Below, piece by piece: positions 16,470-24,859 of a stretch of 47,038 nt of DNA (position 1 is the stretch's first letter; the number at the start of each line of letters is the position of its first letter). Position numbers and translations under genes: made by a program. The DNA comes from Deltaproteobacteria bacterium (GTDB lineage: Bacteria > Bdellovibrionota_C > UBA2361 > SZUA-149 > JADLFC01). The notes beneath the pieces are model-generated. The model saw nothing but the letters and a program-made list of their open reading frames with translations, searched no databases and was not told the origin of the DNA. The stretch is from NCBI GenBank assembly GCA_020845775.1, contig JADLFC010000128.1:1-47038 (forward strand), written 5' to 3'.

Positions 16470-17162
16470 TTATCTTTTCTTTCCTACAAATAAGTAATGA
16501 AAGTTACTTCCTTCGTCAGAGCGAATTATGCAATCGTAGTAACCAATATGTAGCGGTTCGAAAATTCGGAACTTGTTAATTAAGTCTTCTTCTGAAGAAG
16601 TAAAATTAATAAAGGAGACGTTATTTTGCCTATTTATTAACTCAACTCTGCTTATGCCATTACCTACGTCTAGGGAGTGGTCAAAAAACCAATTCTTAGT
16701 TCCCATCATAGTTGCCACTATGATGCCATTGGCGCCCAGTTGATTTGCCAACGACTCTAAACATAGCTCCAGTGCTCCATCGGATAAATAATAGAGAGTT
16801 TGGTTTGATAAAATAAAACGGAATTCAATTCCAAAAAAACTAGTGGAATAACTCTCGGGGTTAGGAGGAACCACCGAAAACTTATTGTGAATACTAGGAA
16901 ACCTCTCTTTGCATATTTCTATAGCTCCCTTATCGGCATCTACCCCATGCACATCAAAGCCCTTCTCGTTAAAATACTCGCAGTGCGTTCCATTTCCGCA
17001 ACCGAAATCTAACATGGCCTCCCCAGCGCTACCTGATAAATTAAATTCATATTTTAGTATCCGCTCATATACCCGAATCACATGACTTTCAGGAAAGCGA
17101 ATGCCGTAACCCGACTCATAAGCTTTCATATGGTGCTCTACGTTCCGTGACAGGTAGTCCAT
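16470..17162 (-). CDS. Class I SAM-dependent methyltransferase
   Basis: A 230-residue methyltransferase starting MDYLSRNVEHH at 17162. This start is preferred over one 25 codons upstream because it has GGGGAG upstream and avoids a 44-bp overlap with the cytidylyltransferase gene. Motif I is MLDFGCGNGTHC and motif II VHGVDAD, with a post-motif region LSNQTLYYL. The role is most likely O- or N-methylation of a nonulosonate or glycan residue, judged only from position between the CMP-sugar synthetase and a second methyltransferase. Confidence 0.78.
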   Translation of the reverse strand: MDYLSRNVEHHMKAYESGYGIRFPESHVIRVYERILKYEFNLSGSAGEAMLDFGCGNGTHCEYFNEKGFDVHGVDADKGAIEICKERFPSIHNKFSVVPPNPESYSTSFFGIEFRFILSNQTLYYLSDGALELCLESLANQLGANGIIVATMMGTKNWFFDHSLDVGNGISRVELINRQNNVSFINFTSSEEDLINKFRIFEPLHIGYYDCIIRSDEGSNFHYLFVGKKR

Positions 17163-17193
17163 GACAATAATTTTCTCCCCAAGTTTGTATTTG

Positions 17194-17898
17194 CTAAAGC
17201 AAAGTGTCGTAGATTTCGCATTTCTGCTTAAGTGCATAGTAGTAATGCGGTTTATTCAATATATGTATAAACTTAGTCATTCGTTCCATGTCTTCCATAG
17301 TGTCTATGGCAAATTTATAGCGGTCGGTATTGTTCAATATTCTTGGAAAACCACTTATCGTATATAACTCCTTGTTCTCATAAAAATATCTCGTAACATG
17401 CTCAAAGTGCTCCGGCTTTGCGAAGCTGTTATACGCTTTGATAAAAGTTTCAGATTTAATAACTTCTACATTCATGCCAGATGGTAACGACCCGTTAATA
17501 ACAGACGATACAATATCCACTTCGCTATTACAGAAAAGTTCTTCTGCTTGTGCAACAAGTCTGTAGTCCAATAGCGGGCTATCTCCATTAATACGAACAA
17601 AACAACTCGCCCTAGGGCGTTCTATTAGTATATCTCTGAATCTAGAGGCGACATTTATAGGGTCGCCTCGAAATACATAAACACCACGACTGTTCCCGAA
17701 TTCTTTTATCTTATCATCTTCGATATTTGTGCTTGTGGCGATAACTAAAGAATCTAGACTTGCGTATTGAATCAATGAATCCAGTAAATATTGTAGCATA
17801 GGTTTGCCTTTTATCAGATATAATGATTTCCCTGGCAACCTAGTGGAACCCATTCTAGCCTGTATTATGTGAACAAGACTATGTTTCAGGAGAGGCAT
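17194..17898 (-). CDS. Acylneuraminate-type cytidylyltransferase (SpsF/NeuA-like)
   Basis: A 234-residue nucleotidyltransferase with the N-terminal CTP-binding signature HIIQARMGSTRLPGKSL (residues 10-26) and VRINGDSPLLD, typical of the SpsF branch of the CMP-KDO/CMP-NeuAc synthetase family. It would activate the nonulosonic acid made by the NeuB-family enzyme as a CMP-sugar for transfer. Together they supply the two defining steps of nonulosonate use. It lies downstream of a GT4 gene on the same strand (46-nt gap). Confidence 0.85.
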   Translation of the reverse strand: MPLLKHSLVHIIQARMGSTRLPGKSLYLIKGKPMLQYLLDSLIQYASLDSLVIATSTNIEDDKIKEFGNSRGVYVFRGDPINVASRFRDILIERPRASCFVRINGDSPLLDYRLVAQAEELFCNSEVDIVSSVINGSLPSGMNVEVIKSETFIKAYNSFAKPEHFEHVTRYFYENKELYTISGFPRILNNTDRYKFAIDTMEDMERMTKFIHILNKPHYYYALKQKCEIYDTLL

Positions 17899-17944
17899 AA
17901 GGATTTCATTGCTATGCTAATGAATCGGTATCTACGACAAGTTG

Positions 17945-19090
17945 TTACATGTTAGCTTTCCAGAGGTTAACCAGCTTTGCAACGTTTGTGTGTATATTGA
18001 AATCTTGCTCTATCTTTCGTCGTCCCGAGTGGCCCATAGCTGTTCTTAAGGAATCGTCTAACAAAAGCTTGTGAACAGCGCTTGTTAACGCCTTAACATT
18101 ACCTGGTTCTACGAGAAAACCGTTTTCTCCGTCGTCGACGAGTTCTGGAATCCCGCTTAAATTAGACGATACAATTGGTGTTTCTAGATACATCGCCTCA
18201 GTGATTGCAGTTGGAGTGCCGTCACGGTCACCATCGGCCCCAATTACGCAAGGGAGCAAAAATACGGCGGCCTGTCTAATTACTGAACAAGTGGCTTCAT
18301 TTGTTATATGGGATACAAAACCTACTGTTTCGCCTAACCCTAGGGCTTGGGATTCTTCAAGCAGATTCTGTTTTAGTGGCCCATCGCCCATAATGATATA
18401 TTTTATATCTGGGATATCTTTTTTTAAGGCCGCGATAGTCTTTAGCGCGTCCGAAAACCCTTTAATCGGATGCAGTCTTGCCGCAGAAACAACTAAATTT
18501 CGCATTCTCGGCTTTGCTGGGATTGAATCTAGCATGAGTTTGTTCGGTGCAATGTGAACTATGTGTACCTTATTCTGAGGAGCACCGAGAGCGTTGACTA
18601 GGAAATTTTTGTTATATTGAGATATTGTTGAAATGAATGACACAGTTGAAAATTTTTCTTGAGAAAAAGGGAAGTCGACAAATAGGTCAAAGGCATGGGT
18701 TTCAAAACTAAATGGAGTGCCGCATAGACTAGATAGAATCATTGCGGCGGTTGCTGGTCTGTTGCCTAGAATTCCGTGAATAAAATCGAATTTTTCGGCC
18801 TTTATTTTTTCGGCGATCGGTCGAAATGCACGTATATTATCCCTAAAGTACGATGAATATTTTTCTGAGACTATGGTGTCTCCGTGATTGCTTAATAGAT
18901 ATTCGTCAAAATAATGTGTGTTTCTAAGAAGATCATATTTTATTACATCTTCATTAATGGCGCGATCCATTGAGCGATTGATGGAGAAGATATGAACGGT
19001 ATGACCTTGGTTAATTAATTCTGTGATCTCATTTAGGATAAAGGTATTGTAAAGCCTAGGAAACACATGCGCAATGAATGCGATTTTCAT
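17945..19090 (-). CDS. Glycosyltransferase, family GT4
   Basis: A 381-residue GT-B glycosyltransferase. The N-terminal part begins MKIAFIAHVFPRLYNTFILNEI, a pattern of polysaccharide GT4 enzymes. The C-terminal donor domain shows SAARLHPIKGFSDAL, IMGDGPLK and the E-x7-E region EAMYLETPIVSSNLSGIPELVDDGENGFLV. The start is supported by GGGGG 8 nt upstream. It is the most upstream gene of the long minus-strand sugar cluster and probably adds a residue to the glycan. The donor is unknown. Confidence 0.85.
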   Translation of the reverse strand: MKIAFIAHVFPRLYNTFILNEITELINQGHTVHIFSINRSMDRAINEDVIKYDLLRNTHYFDEYLLSNHGDTIVSEKYSSYFRDNIRAFRPIAEKIKAEKFDFIHGILGNRPATAAMILSSLCGTPFSFETHAFDLFVDFPFSQEKFSTVSFISTISQYNKNFLVNALGAPQNKVHIVHIAPNKLMLDSIPAKPRMRNLVVSAARLHPIKGFSDALKTIAALKKDIPDIKYIIMGDGPLKQNLLEESQALGLGETVGFVSHITNEATCSVIRQAAVFLLPCVIGADGDRDGTPTAITEAMYLETPIVSSNLSGIPELVDDGENGFLVEPGNVKALTSAVHKLLLDDSLRTAMGHSGRRKIEQDFNIHTNVAKLVNLWKANM

Positions 19091-19328
19091 TGTTTTCCCC
19101 CGATCTGAGTTGAGAGATTTGATAAAGGTGACTAATGGTTTTTAGGAGTATCGCAGTAGACGCTCGAAATCAAGGGTGATTATCGCAGTACGAAGAATGG
19201 GATCCCCCCGAATAAGTGCTCATTTTTCATGGGGAACATTAAACAATTTTGAAACTACGGGAAAAACTTAGCATTTTATTTTCAATGAGAAGAAGTAATT
19301 ATGGGCTCGTAAAGCGGGGGATGATTCA

Positions 19329-20444
19329 ATGGTTAACTCTTTTCTTGAGAAGGCTTGCCGCTGGTTACTGGATCCCACCATTAAAGTTGCATTAGGTGAG
19401 GAGTTATATTCGAAGCTATTTGGAAAAATATTTAGCGCAAATTTCCATACTGCGGATCTGGAAAAAAATTTGAATGCGGTACCAGGTGAGTTGAGCTCTA
19501 GTGAAAAGCTCTTTCTTTATAATTTTCTTGCGACTATTTGGACTGGCAACAGGAATGTGCTCGAAATTGGTCCATTTCTCGGCTCAAGCACAAGAGCGAT
19601 AGCGCTAGGGATGTTTGCAAATGAAAAGCGCGATCCTAATTGCCAGTTGCACACTTATGACCGTTTCGGGAAATACTATGATCGTCAGGCTCTGTTGCAA
19701 ACATTGAGCCCACTGTTTAGCTCGGCGATGCTTGCATCTGAGGTTCGAGTTCGTCTGGAAAACGCTGCGGATTTCCCTGATTTTCTGGAGGTTTTTACGG
19801 AGCTGCATCGGAATCAGTCGTACTCAAACTTGCTCTCAGTTCACAAAAAGAACCTACCTGGTAGCAGGGAAGGGATCGGATCCCAGGAAAGTCTATTAAT
19901 ATTGGATCCAAATATCAAATTCGAGGTTGTCTTTAATGATGGCTGTAAATCGTGGTACTCGATTAAGTACCTAACCCTAGAAATGAGCAAATGCGTAGAG
20001 CCAGGCGCCTATGTTATTTCCCAGGACTACAGATGGAGGTCTTGCTTCTGGTTGCCAGTTTTCTTTTCGTTATTCGAGGATTTTTTTGAGCTTGTTGCGT
20101 TTGTGCGAACAACTTATGTGTTTCGGTTAACGCGTAGCTTGGATCCTGGAATCATAGAAGCTCGATTTCCCGACACTCCTATTGGCTTCGGAATTGATAA
20201 CTTTAACCGTCTCTTCCCTGTTCTGATTAGAAAGGCGAGCGAAAGGGGAGATCTTCAGACAACAGTATATGCCACATTGCAGCACGCAGCAGCTCTTGCG
20301 TATGTTGGATGCAAAGACGAAGCGATACGAATAATCGAAGATCTTGAAAAGCAGCCCATAGCACAGTCATTTCTTGCTAACATTAAGAAACATCGCATCA
20401 ATCCAACTTATTACCCAGATGGACAAGAGATCCTGTTGTCGTAG
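19329..20444 (+). CDS. Methyltransferase-fold protein, function unknown
   Basis: A 371-residue protein with a Rossmann-like segment NVLEIGPFLGSSTRAIALGMF (about 74-94) that resembles motif I of class I SAM methyltransferases of the cephalosporin-hydroxylase or TylF type. A later acidic stretch VVFNDGCKSWYSIKYLTLEMSKCVEPGAYVISQDY also fits such folds. The C-terminal 70 residues look like a helical TPR-like hairpin pair. It is plus strand between two minus-strand GT4 genes, with a 238-bp upstream region that probably holds its promoter. GGGGG lies 8-9 nt before the ATG. Enzyme activity is not proven. Confidence 0.6.
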   Translation: MVNSFLEKACRWLLDPTIKVALGEELYSKLFGKIFSANFHTADLEKNLNAVPGELSSSEKLFLYNFLATIWTGNRNVLEIGPFLGSSTRAIALGMFANEKRDPNCQLHTYDRFGKYYDRQALLQTLSPLFSSAMLASEVRVRLENAADFPDFLEVFTELHRNQSYSNLLSVHKKNLPGSREGIGSQESLLILDPNIKFEVVFNDGCKSWYSIKYLTLEMSKCVEPGAYVISQDYRWRSCFWLPVFFSLFEDFFELVAFVRTTYVFRLTRSLDPGIIEARFPDTPIGFGIDNFNRLFPVLIRKASERGDLQTTVYATLQHAAALAYVGCKDEAIRIIEDLEKQPIAQSFLANIKKHRINPTYYPDGQEILLS

Positions 20445-20484
20445 CAGCCGCTAAGCACCAACAAGATCTTCTGCTCGTCCTTTG

Positions 20485-21612
20485 TTAGCAAAAACGCCCA
20501 AGAACGATTTCTAGGTGCTTAGCTAAGGAATTGACGCTTGACAGGGCTGAATGTTTAGCTGCCTGACGCTTCGCCCTGGCTATAAGTTGTGTTAGCTCTG
20601 TAGTCTGTTTTAGCAGAGAGTCTACATCCGTTATGCGTTCCGCTAAAGAAGCCGAATCGCCTACGCGAGCGAGAAATCCGGTTTTTTCTGGTATCACGAG
20701 ATCGGTAACGCTTCCAACGTCTGTACAAATTACTGGTGTGCCGAGCAACATTGCTTCAGATAACACCGTTGGTATCCCATCTGAGTCGCCATCCACGGAT
20801 ACTATGCATGGCATTATAAGGACGTCGGCATCTTTAATTTTTTGTAAGATTTGAGGATGTGGCGTTTTTGGAGTAAATCTTATGAAAGGGAAATTTTTGG
20901 CGTATTGCATGAGAATTGGGGCTAGGTCTCGCTGAAGATCAGAACCAAAAACTATTTCAAGTTCCATTTCGTTGTACCCTCTTAGGTGTAAGAGCCTGAG
21001 GGCATCTATGGCCACAAAAAACCCCTTTTTTATAACTGGTCGGCCAACTGCCATTATTTTTTTTACGGAGTTTGCGTATTGTGTTTTAGGCTCGGGGAGG
21101 CAGCGCTCGTCTACGCAGTTAGGGGTGACAATAATTTTCTCCTCGGGAACGCCACACCAGAGCAAGTAATTGCGATGTTTACTGCCTTCGCATGCCGCAA
21201 TGACACAGAGTGGGTGGTTAGCGATGCGATTTATTTCTTCGGGCTCAATCCTCGCTCCGCGTAGCCAAATATCGTAGGCGTGAACCATAAAGCCAAATGG
21301 GATGTTTAGGCGCTCGGCCACGGGCAAGGTGTAGCGCTTGGCCTCGGTAATAAAATGACTGTGTAGATAGCGAGGATTTTGTTTTTTTACTTCGGCAGTA
21401 AGGTTATCTAATTTGATTGTTGGATCGTCGGACCAAGTAGAGGCAAAGATATGCTCCCGATAAGCGCATTCATTTAAGCACTCTGGAATAATTTTTGGCG
21501 TAACGACGGCTACGTCGTAATTTCTCGAATAGAGTTCATTGATTTCAGCGCGAAGAAATGATTCAGTAAAATTGGGGTGCTGTTCCTGAATGTAAACTAT
21601 GCAATTTCCCAT
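20485..21612 (-). CDS. Glycosyltransferase, family GT4
   Basis: A 375-residue GT-B glycosyltransferase beginning IVYIQEQHPNFTESFLRAEI, similar in layout to the gene at 17945-19090. Donor-domain motifs include AVGRPVIKKGFFVAIDAL, EAMLLGTPVICTDVGSVTDLVIPEKTGFLA, and MPCIVSVDGDSDGIPTVLSEA. It is the outermost gene of the sugar region before the second hairpin repeat. The segment VDGDSDGIPT parallels GADGDRDGTPT in the other GT4, so the two are probably related duplicates with different acceptors. Confidence 0.85.
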   Translation of the reverse strand: MGNCIVYIQEQHPNFTESFLRAEINELYSRNYDVAVVTPKIIPECLNECAYREHIFASTWSDDPTIKLDNLTAEVKKQNPRYLHSHFITEAKRYTLPVAERLNIPFGFMVHAYDIWLRGARIEPEEINRIANHPLCVIAACEGSKHRNYLLWCGVPEEKIIVTPNCVDERCLPEPKTQYANSVKKIMAVGRPVIKKGFFVAIDALRLLHLRGYNEMELEIVFGSDLQRDLAPILMQYAKNFPFIRFTPKTPHPQILQKIKDADVLIMPCIVSVDGDSDGIPTVLSEAMLLGTPVICTDVGSVTDLVIPEKTGFLARVGDSASLAERITDVDSLLKQTTELTQLIARAKRQAAKHSALSSVNSLAKHLEIVLGRFC

Positions 21613-21720
21613 AAAAAGGTTCTTTTATCTATCGTACGTAACGCGCTTTTTTGCTCGAACCTTTTAGATGGTTGGGGGACAGGTATCTTTTCTAATAAAG
21701 TGAATTTGCCCTAAGCCTAC

Positions 21721-21766
21721 ACCGTTTCCAAAAAGTAAGTTAAATATTTTACTTTTTGGAAACGGT
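21721..21766. repeat. 18-bp-arm perfect inverted repeat
   Basis: Arms ACCGTTTCCAAAAAGTAA (21721-21738) and its complement (21749-21766), with a 10-nt AT-rich loop. It abuts and overlaps by three bases the 79-bp repeat that follows. Its outer sequence (ACC-TTT-C-AAAAA) resembles the outer arms of the 17-bp hairpin inside that repeat, so they look like diverged members of one hairpin family. This extra hairpin is absent at copy A. Confidence 0.85.
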
Positions 21767-21842
21767 ATTTGTTGTTTATTGGCAAGTGCTTACGCACTTG
21801 CTGTTTATACCATTTACAAAAATCCTTTTTGTAAATGGTATA
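21764..21842. repeat. 79-bp hairpin repeat, copy B
   Basis: Identical to 846-924 in the same orientation. Hairpin arms are 21782-21789/21794-21801 and 21806-21822/21826-21842. Flanking bases on both sides differ from copy A, so the identity ends sharply at 79 bp. The two copies enclose about 20.9 kb that includes all the surface-sugar genes. Confidence 0.9.
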
Positions 21843-21959
21843 CACTGCCGCTTTTTTTTCCTACTAAAATCCAAGCTCTTGTAGGCCTTTGTGCCAGGGA
21901 AGAGCATGTAGATGGGAGGGATGAGGTGGAGCTAACAGACCGGTTAGTATGCCACAAAG

Positions 21960-23117
21960 CTATAAGAGCTCGTCGTTCCATAGCTGTTTCATGAAAATGT
22001 TCCAAGGGATTATGTCTATCTTGTCGTCGGTGCGCCTAAGTTTGGCATCGAGAGACACTACGATATAGCGTCTAAACAAATGTTCCTCCTTAAAAGCACG
22101 GAGTCCCTTGAGGTGTGTATTGTTAACTTTTTCGGTGGATTTTACTTCAATCGCGACCTCTTCATCGCCTAGAACAAAATCGACCTCAAAGCCGCTACTT
22201 GTTCGCCAATAGGAGATTGGATAATGCCGTTGTCGGTAGCTCGAATGGGCAATGAGTTGTTGGTAGATGAAATGCTCAAATGCAGAGCCGTATGACGTCG
22301 AGCCGCGCTCAATTTTTTGCCTTTTTGCTAGGTGGTTGACTAAACCAAGATCGAAGAAATAAAATTTTGGCGATGCTATGAGTCGACGTTTTGCTCTTTT
22401 TTGATACACTGGTAGGTAGCTTCCTATGAGGGTATCTACCAAAATTTGAAAATATTGTTTTACACTTGAGGAGCTTACGCCTACATCGCTTGCGATATTA
22501 GTGTAATTTACGATCTCACCATTCATCACTCCCGCAACTTCAAGAAAGCGCGAAAAAGCAGGCAAATTTCGCACTAGTGCCTCAGAGTGAATTTCTTCTT
22601 TTAGATAATCGTCTACGTAGGCACGCAAAAGCTGAGGGTAGTGTTCGCTACTATAATGTCGTGGCAATAATCCGCGATTAAGTGCTTGGTCTAAAGAAAA
22701 GTTGTCGATTTCGGGAAAAACTAACGGATACAGTTCGTAACGCACTGCGCGCCCACCTAAAAGATTGGCATGTCCGCGTTTTACTTTTCTGGCGCTTGAG
22801 CCGCATAGCAAAAACCTTAAACCCTTGTTTTCTATGAGCCAGTGAACGGTATCTAGTAACTCCGGGATTTTTTGAATTTCGTCAATTATTATGGGTTCGA
22901 CTTGAGTATCGGCGCTAAGTCCTAGGGCCAGGCACTCTTCTCGAAGAATGTCGGGGTCTTGTGTTAAGCGCCGAAATTCCGAAGACAAAAGTAAGTCATA
23001 TCGCTTTGCCTTGGGAAAAAGTACGCGAAGCAAAGTGCTCTTTCCGGTTTGTCGCGGCCCCCAAAGAAAACAAGTCTCCTTTTGCGACAAATTTAAATCT
23101 AAGATTCGTTTATGCAT
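21960..23117 (-). CDS. AAA-type ATPase with DUF4143 domain
   Basis: A 385-residue ATPase. Walker A is GPRQTGKST (about 20-28), Walker B is PIIIDEIQK with a following sensor-like LLCGSSARKVKRG. The C-terminal part (about 200-385) has the DUF4143 layout, including a winged-helix-like region (NYTNIASDVGVSSSSVKQYF) and an endonuclease-like strand GFEVDFVLGDEEVAIEVKS. The family is widespread, patchily distributed and of unclear function; DNA-related or toxin-antitoxin-like roles have been suggested. It is divergent from a paralogue, with an inverted repeat 20 bp upstream of its start. Confidence 0.88.
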   Translation of the reverse strand: MHKRILDLNLSQKETCFLWGPRQTGKSTLLRVLFPKAKRYDLLLSSEFRRLTQDPDILREECLALGLSADTQVEPIIIDEIQKIPELLDTVHWLIENKGLRFLLCGSSARKVKRGHANLLGGRAVRYELYPLVFPEIDNFSLDQALNRGLLPRHYSSEHYPQLLRAYVDDYLKEEIHSEALVRNLPAFSRFLEVAGVMNGEIVNYTNIASDVGVSSSSVKQYFQILVDTLIGSYLPVYQKRAKRRLIASPKFYFFDLGLVNHLAKRQKIERGSTSYGSAFEHFIYQQLIAHSSYRQRHYPISYWRTSSGFEVDFVLGDEEVAIEVKSTEKVNNTHLKGLRAFKEEHLFRRYIVVSLDAKLRRTDDKIDIIPWNIFMKQLWNDELL

Positions 23118-23136
23118 GTATTATTGAAGTAGTAAA

Positions 23137-23170
23137 CTATAATTACATATCTAAGATATTGTAATTATAG
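23137..23170. promoter_or_regulatory. Inverted repeat upstream of the DUF4143 gene (candidate operator)
   Basis: Perfect 11-bp arms CTATAATTACA (23137-23147) and TGTAATTATAG (23160-23170) with a 12-bp centre that is itself nearly palindromic. It lies 20 bp before the minus-strand ATPase start, inside the divergent intergenic region. TATAAT within the arm could also serve as a -10 element. A dimeric regulator site is a reasonable reading but unproven. Confidence 0.5.
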
Positions 23171-23256
23171 CAAATCGATATAAAAAGCGAAAGCCAAACC
23201 GTTGCTTTGCTGGAACCCGATCGTTGCGGCAGTTGCAACTTTTGCATTGACCACAC

Positions 23257-23277
23257 TAAAATTTACGGTAAAATTTA
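23257..23277 (+). promoter_or_regulatory. Tandem TAAAATTTA repeats before the second ATPase
   Basis: TAAAATTTA occurs twice (23257-23265 and 23269-23277) with a CGG spacer, ending 5 nt before the ATG at 23283. A bound protein here would cover the ribosome binding region or transcript start, so it is a candidate autoregulatory site. Confidence 0.4.
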
Positions 23278-23282
23278 GGGTC

Positions 23283-24434
23283 ATGTATGCACGTTTGTTA
23301 AAACCTCAAGATAAGGCCTTTTTTTTGTTTGGGCCGCGGGGGGTGGGAAAGAGCACTTGGCTTAAGCAGCAGTTTGGCGACGCTTATTTTGTCGATCTGC
23401 TAACGGCAAATACCTCTCTAAAATATGCACGCGATCCCAGTTTGCTTGCCGCAGAAGTTCGGGCCCAGCCGAAAAATCGCTGGATTGTCATCGACGAGAT
23501 CCAAAAAGTGCCGGCGCTTTTGGATGAAGTTCATGGCTTAATGGAAAACGACGGCCACAAAAAATTTGCACTGTCTGGCTCGTCTGCGCGAAAGCTTAAG
23601 CGTGGAGCGGCCAATATGTTAGCGGGAAGAGCAAATACTAAGGCGCTTTATCCACTGACATTGGCGGAAGTCGATTTTCAAGTAAGGCCCGAAGAAGTTT
23701 TAGAGTATGGTTTGCTTCCTCTAAGTGTTGGTGCATCGCGAAACTATGATAAGGAAGATTTTCTTAAGAGCTATGTAACTATTTATCTTAGCGAGGAGAT
23801 TAAAGCGGAAGGTCTAGTGAGAGATATTGGCCACTTTTCGCGTTTCTTAAGTCTTGCGTCTTTAGTTGCCGGGACGCAAGTTAACATTTCCGCCCTGGCG
23901 CGAGATGCGGGAATTGGGAGGGATACGGTTGAGGGATATTTTAGCATTTTTGAGGATACGCTACTGGGAAGTTTTTTACCGGCTTATCGGCCGCGCGCCA
24001 AAGTAAAGGAGGTCTCTAAGCCAAAGTTTTATTGGTTTGATAGTGGAGTGCTTCATGCTGCGGCGGGTGGTTTTGACGCGCAAATGCCCAAGGATTGGCG
24101 TGGCGTACTGATGGAGCACTGGATATATCACGAGTTAAGAGCGTACCTCGATTATAACCGCGTTCGCGGTCAGCTTGGATTTTGGCGCACTCCATCGGGA
24201 ACCGAAGTTGATTTTCTCTGGTGGTATGGCAATCGCGCTATTGCCATCGAGGTTAAGAGCAGCGAAAGTTTTCGCAGAGAGTTTTTAAAAGGCATTTATT
24301 CGCTTGGCGCTAGTATGGACGTAGAAGCGAGCTATTTGGTTTATCTTGGCAAAGACAGGCTGTTAGTGGAAAACGTAAATGTCGTGCCCGTAACTGACTT
24401 TTTGCGCGATCTTAGCGAGGGTAGGGTGATATAG
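23283..24434 (+). CDS. AAA-type ATPase with DUF4143 domain, paralogue
   Basis: A 383-residue paralogue of the divergent gene. The ATG at 23283 (MYARLLKPQDKAFFLFGPRG) is preferred over an in-frame TTG 27 codons upstream, because family members begin just before the Walker A. Walker A is GPRGVGKST, Walker B is WIVIDEIQK, then LSGSSARKLKRGAANMLAGRA. The C-terminal DUF4143 region includes SALARDAGIGRDTVEGYF and GTEVDFLWWYGNRAIAIEVKSS. It converges with the prepilin gene, leaving only 2 bp between the stops. Confidence 0.87.
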   Translation: MYARLLKPQDKAFFLFGPRGVGKSTWLKQQFGDAYFVDLLTANTSLKYARDPSLLAAEVRAQPKNRWIVIDEIQKVPALLDEVHGLMENDGHKKFALSGSSARKLKRGAANMLAGRANTKALYPLTLAEVDFQVRPEEVLEYGLLPLSVGASRNYDKEDFLKSYVTIYLSEEIKAEGLVRDIGHFSRFLSLASLVAGTQVNISALARDAGIGRDTVEGYFSIFEDTLLGSFLPAYRPRAKVKEVSKPKFYWFDSGVLHAAAGGFDAQMPKDWRGVLMEHWIYHELRAYLDYNRVRGQLGFWRTPSGTEVDFLWWYGNRAIAIEVKSSESFRREFLKGIYSLGASMDVEASYLVYLGKDRLLVENVNVVPVTDFLRDLSEGRVI

Positions 24435-24436
24435 CG

Positions 24437-24859
24437 CTACAAGGTAGCCATAATTCCAGTGGTGCTGTCGTATGTAAACGTATCGCCACTCTGAGCGTGC
24501 TTAGACATAGCGGTATAATCCTCCGGATTTGCCACAAAGCTAAAGACAGCCATAGGCGAAGTCCCGTCACTTTTTCTGCTCGCGCTAAATTCAGGTAACA
24601 CTAGCTCACAGGCGAGTGCATCGGCACAATTGACATAACTACTCGTATCGACATATCGCGCTTCTTGAGCTGTAATGGCATTCCGCAAGTCCGACTGAGC
24701 TGTGGCATTGTATGCCCTAATTCGATATTCCTCGAGTTGGCTCACGGCAATGCTCGAAAGAATTCCCACAATGCCTACTACCACCATGAGTTCTATCAAG
24801 GTAAATCCATTTTCGGATTTCTTTAACTCTGACATATGGGGCGCTGTATTTGTCTTCAC
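24437..24859 (-). CDS. Type IV prepilin-like protein
   Basis: A 140-residue prepilin. The class III leader ends at Gly before FTLIELMVVVGIVGILSSIA, the canonical prepilin peptidase site with Glu at +5 and a hydrophobic N-helix. The mature part contains one Cys pair (NCADALACEL), which may form a disulfide loop. The start is GTG at 24859, giving a leader of 18 residues, chosen for the GAGGA about 9 nt upstream; an ATG 8 codons later would give a 10-residue leader. No other pilus genes are nearby, so its assembly machinery must lie elsewhere. Confidence 0.88.
   Translation of the reverse strand: MKTNTAPHMSELKKSENGFTLIELMVVVGIVGILSSIAVSQLEEYRIRAYNATAQSDLRNAITAQEARYVDTSSYVNCADALACELVLPEFSASRKSDGTSPMAVFSFVANPEDYTAMSKHAQSGDTFTYDSTTGIMATL

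Larger units (their letters stand above)
21613..21959. other. 347-bp intergenic stretch with hairpins and the second repeat
   Basis: This gene-free stretch lies between the start of the outer GT4 gene and the stop of the ATPase gene. Its left 108 bp should include the GT4 promoter, though no clear -35/-10 pair stands out. The middle holds three perfect hairpins (21721-21766, 21782-21801, 21806-21842). The right 117 bp holds nothing I can identify. Confidence 0.7.
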
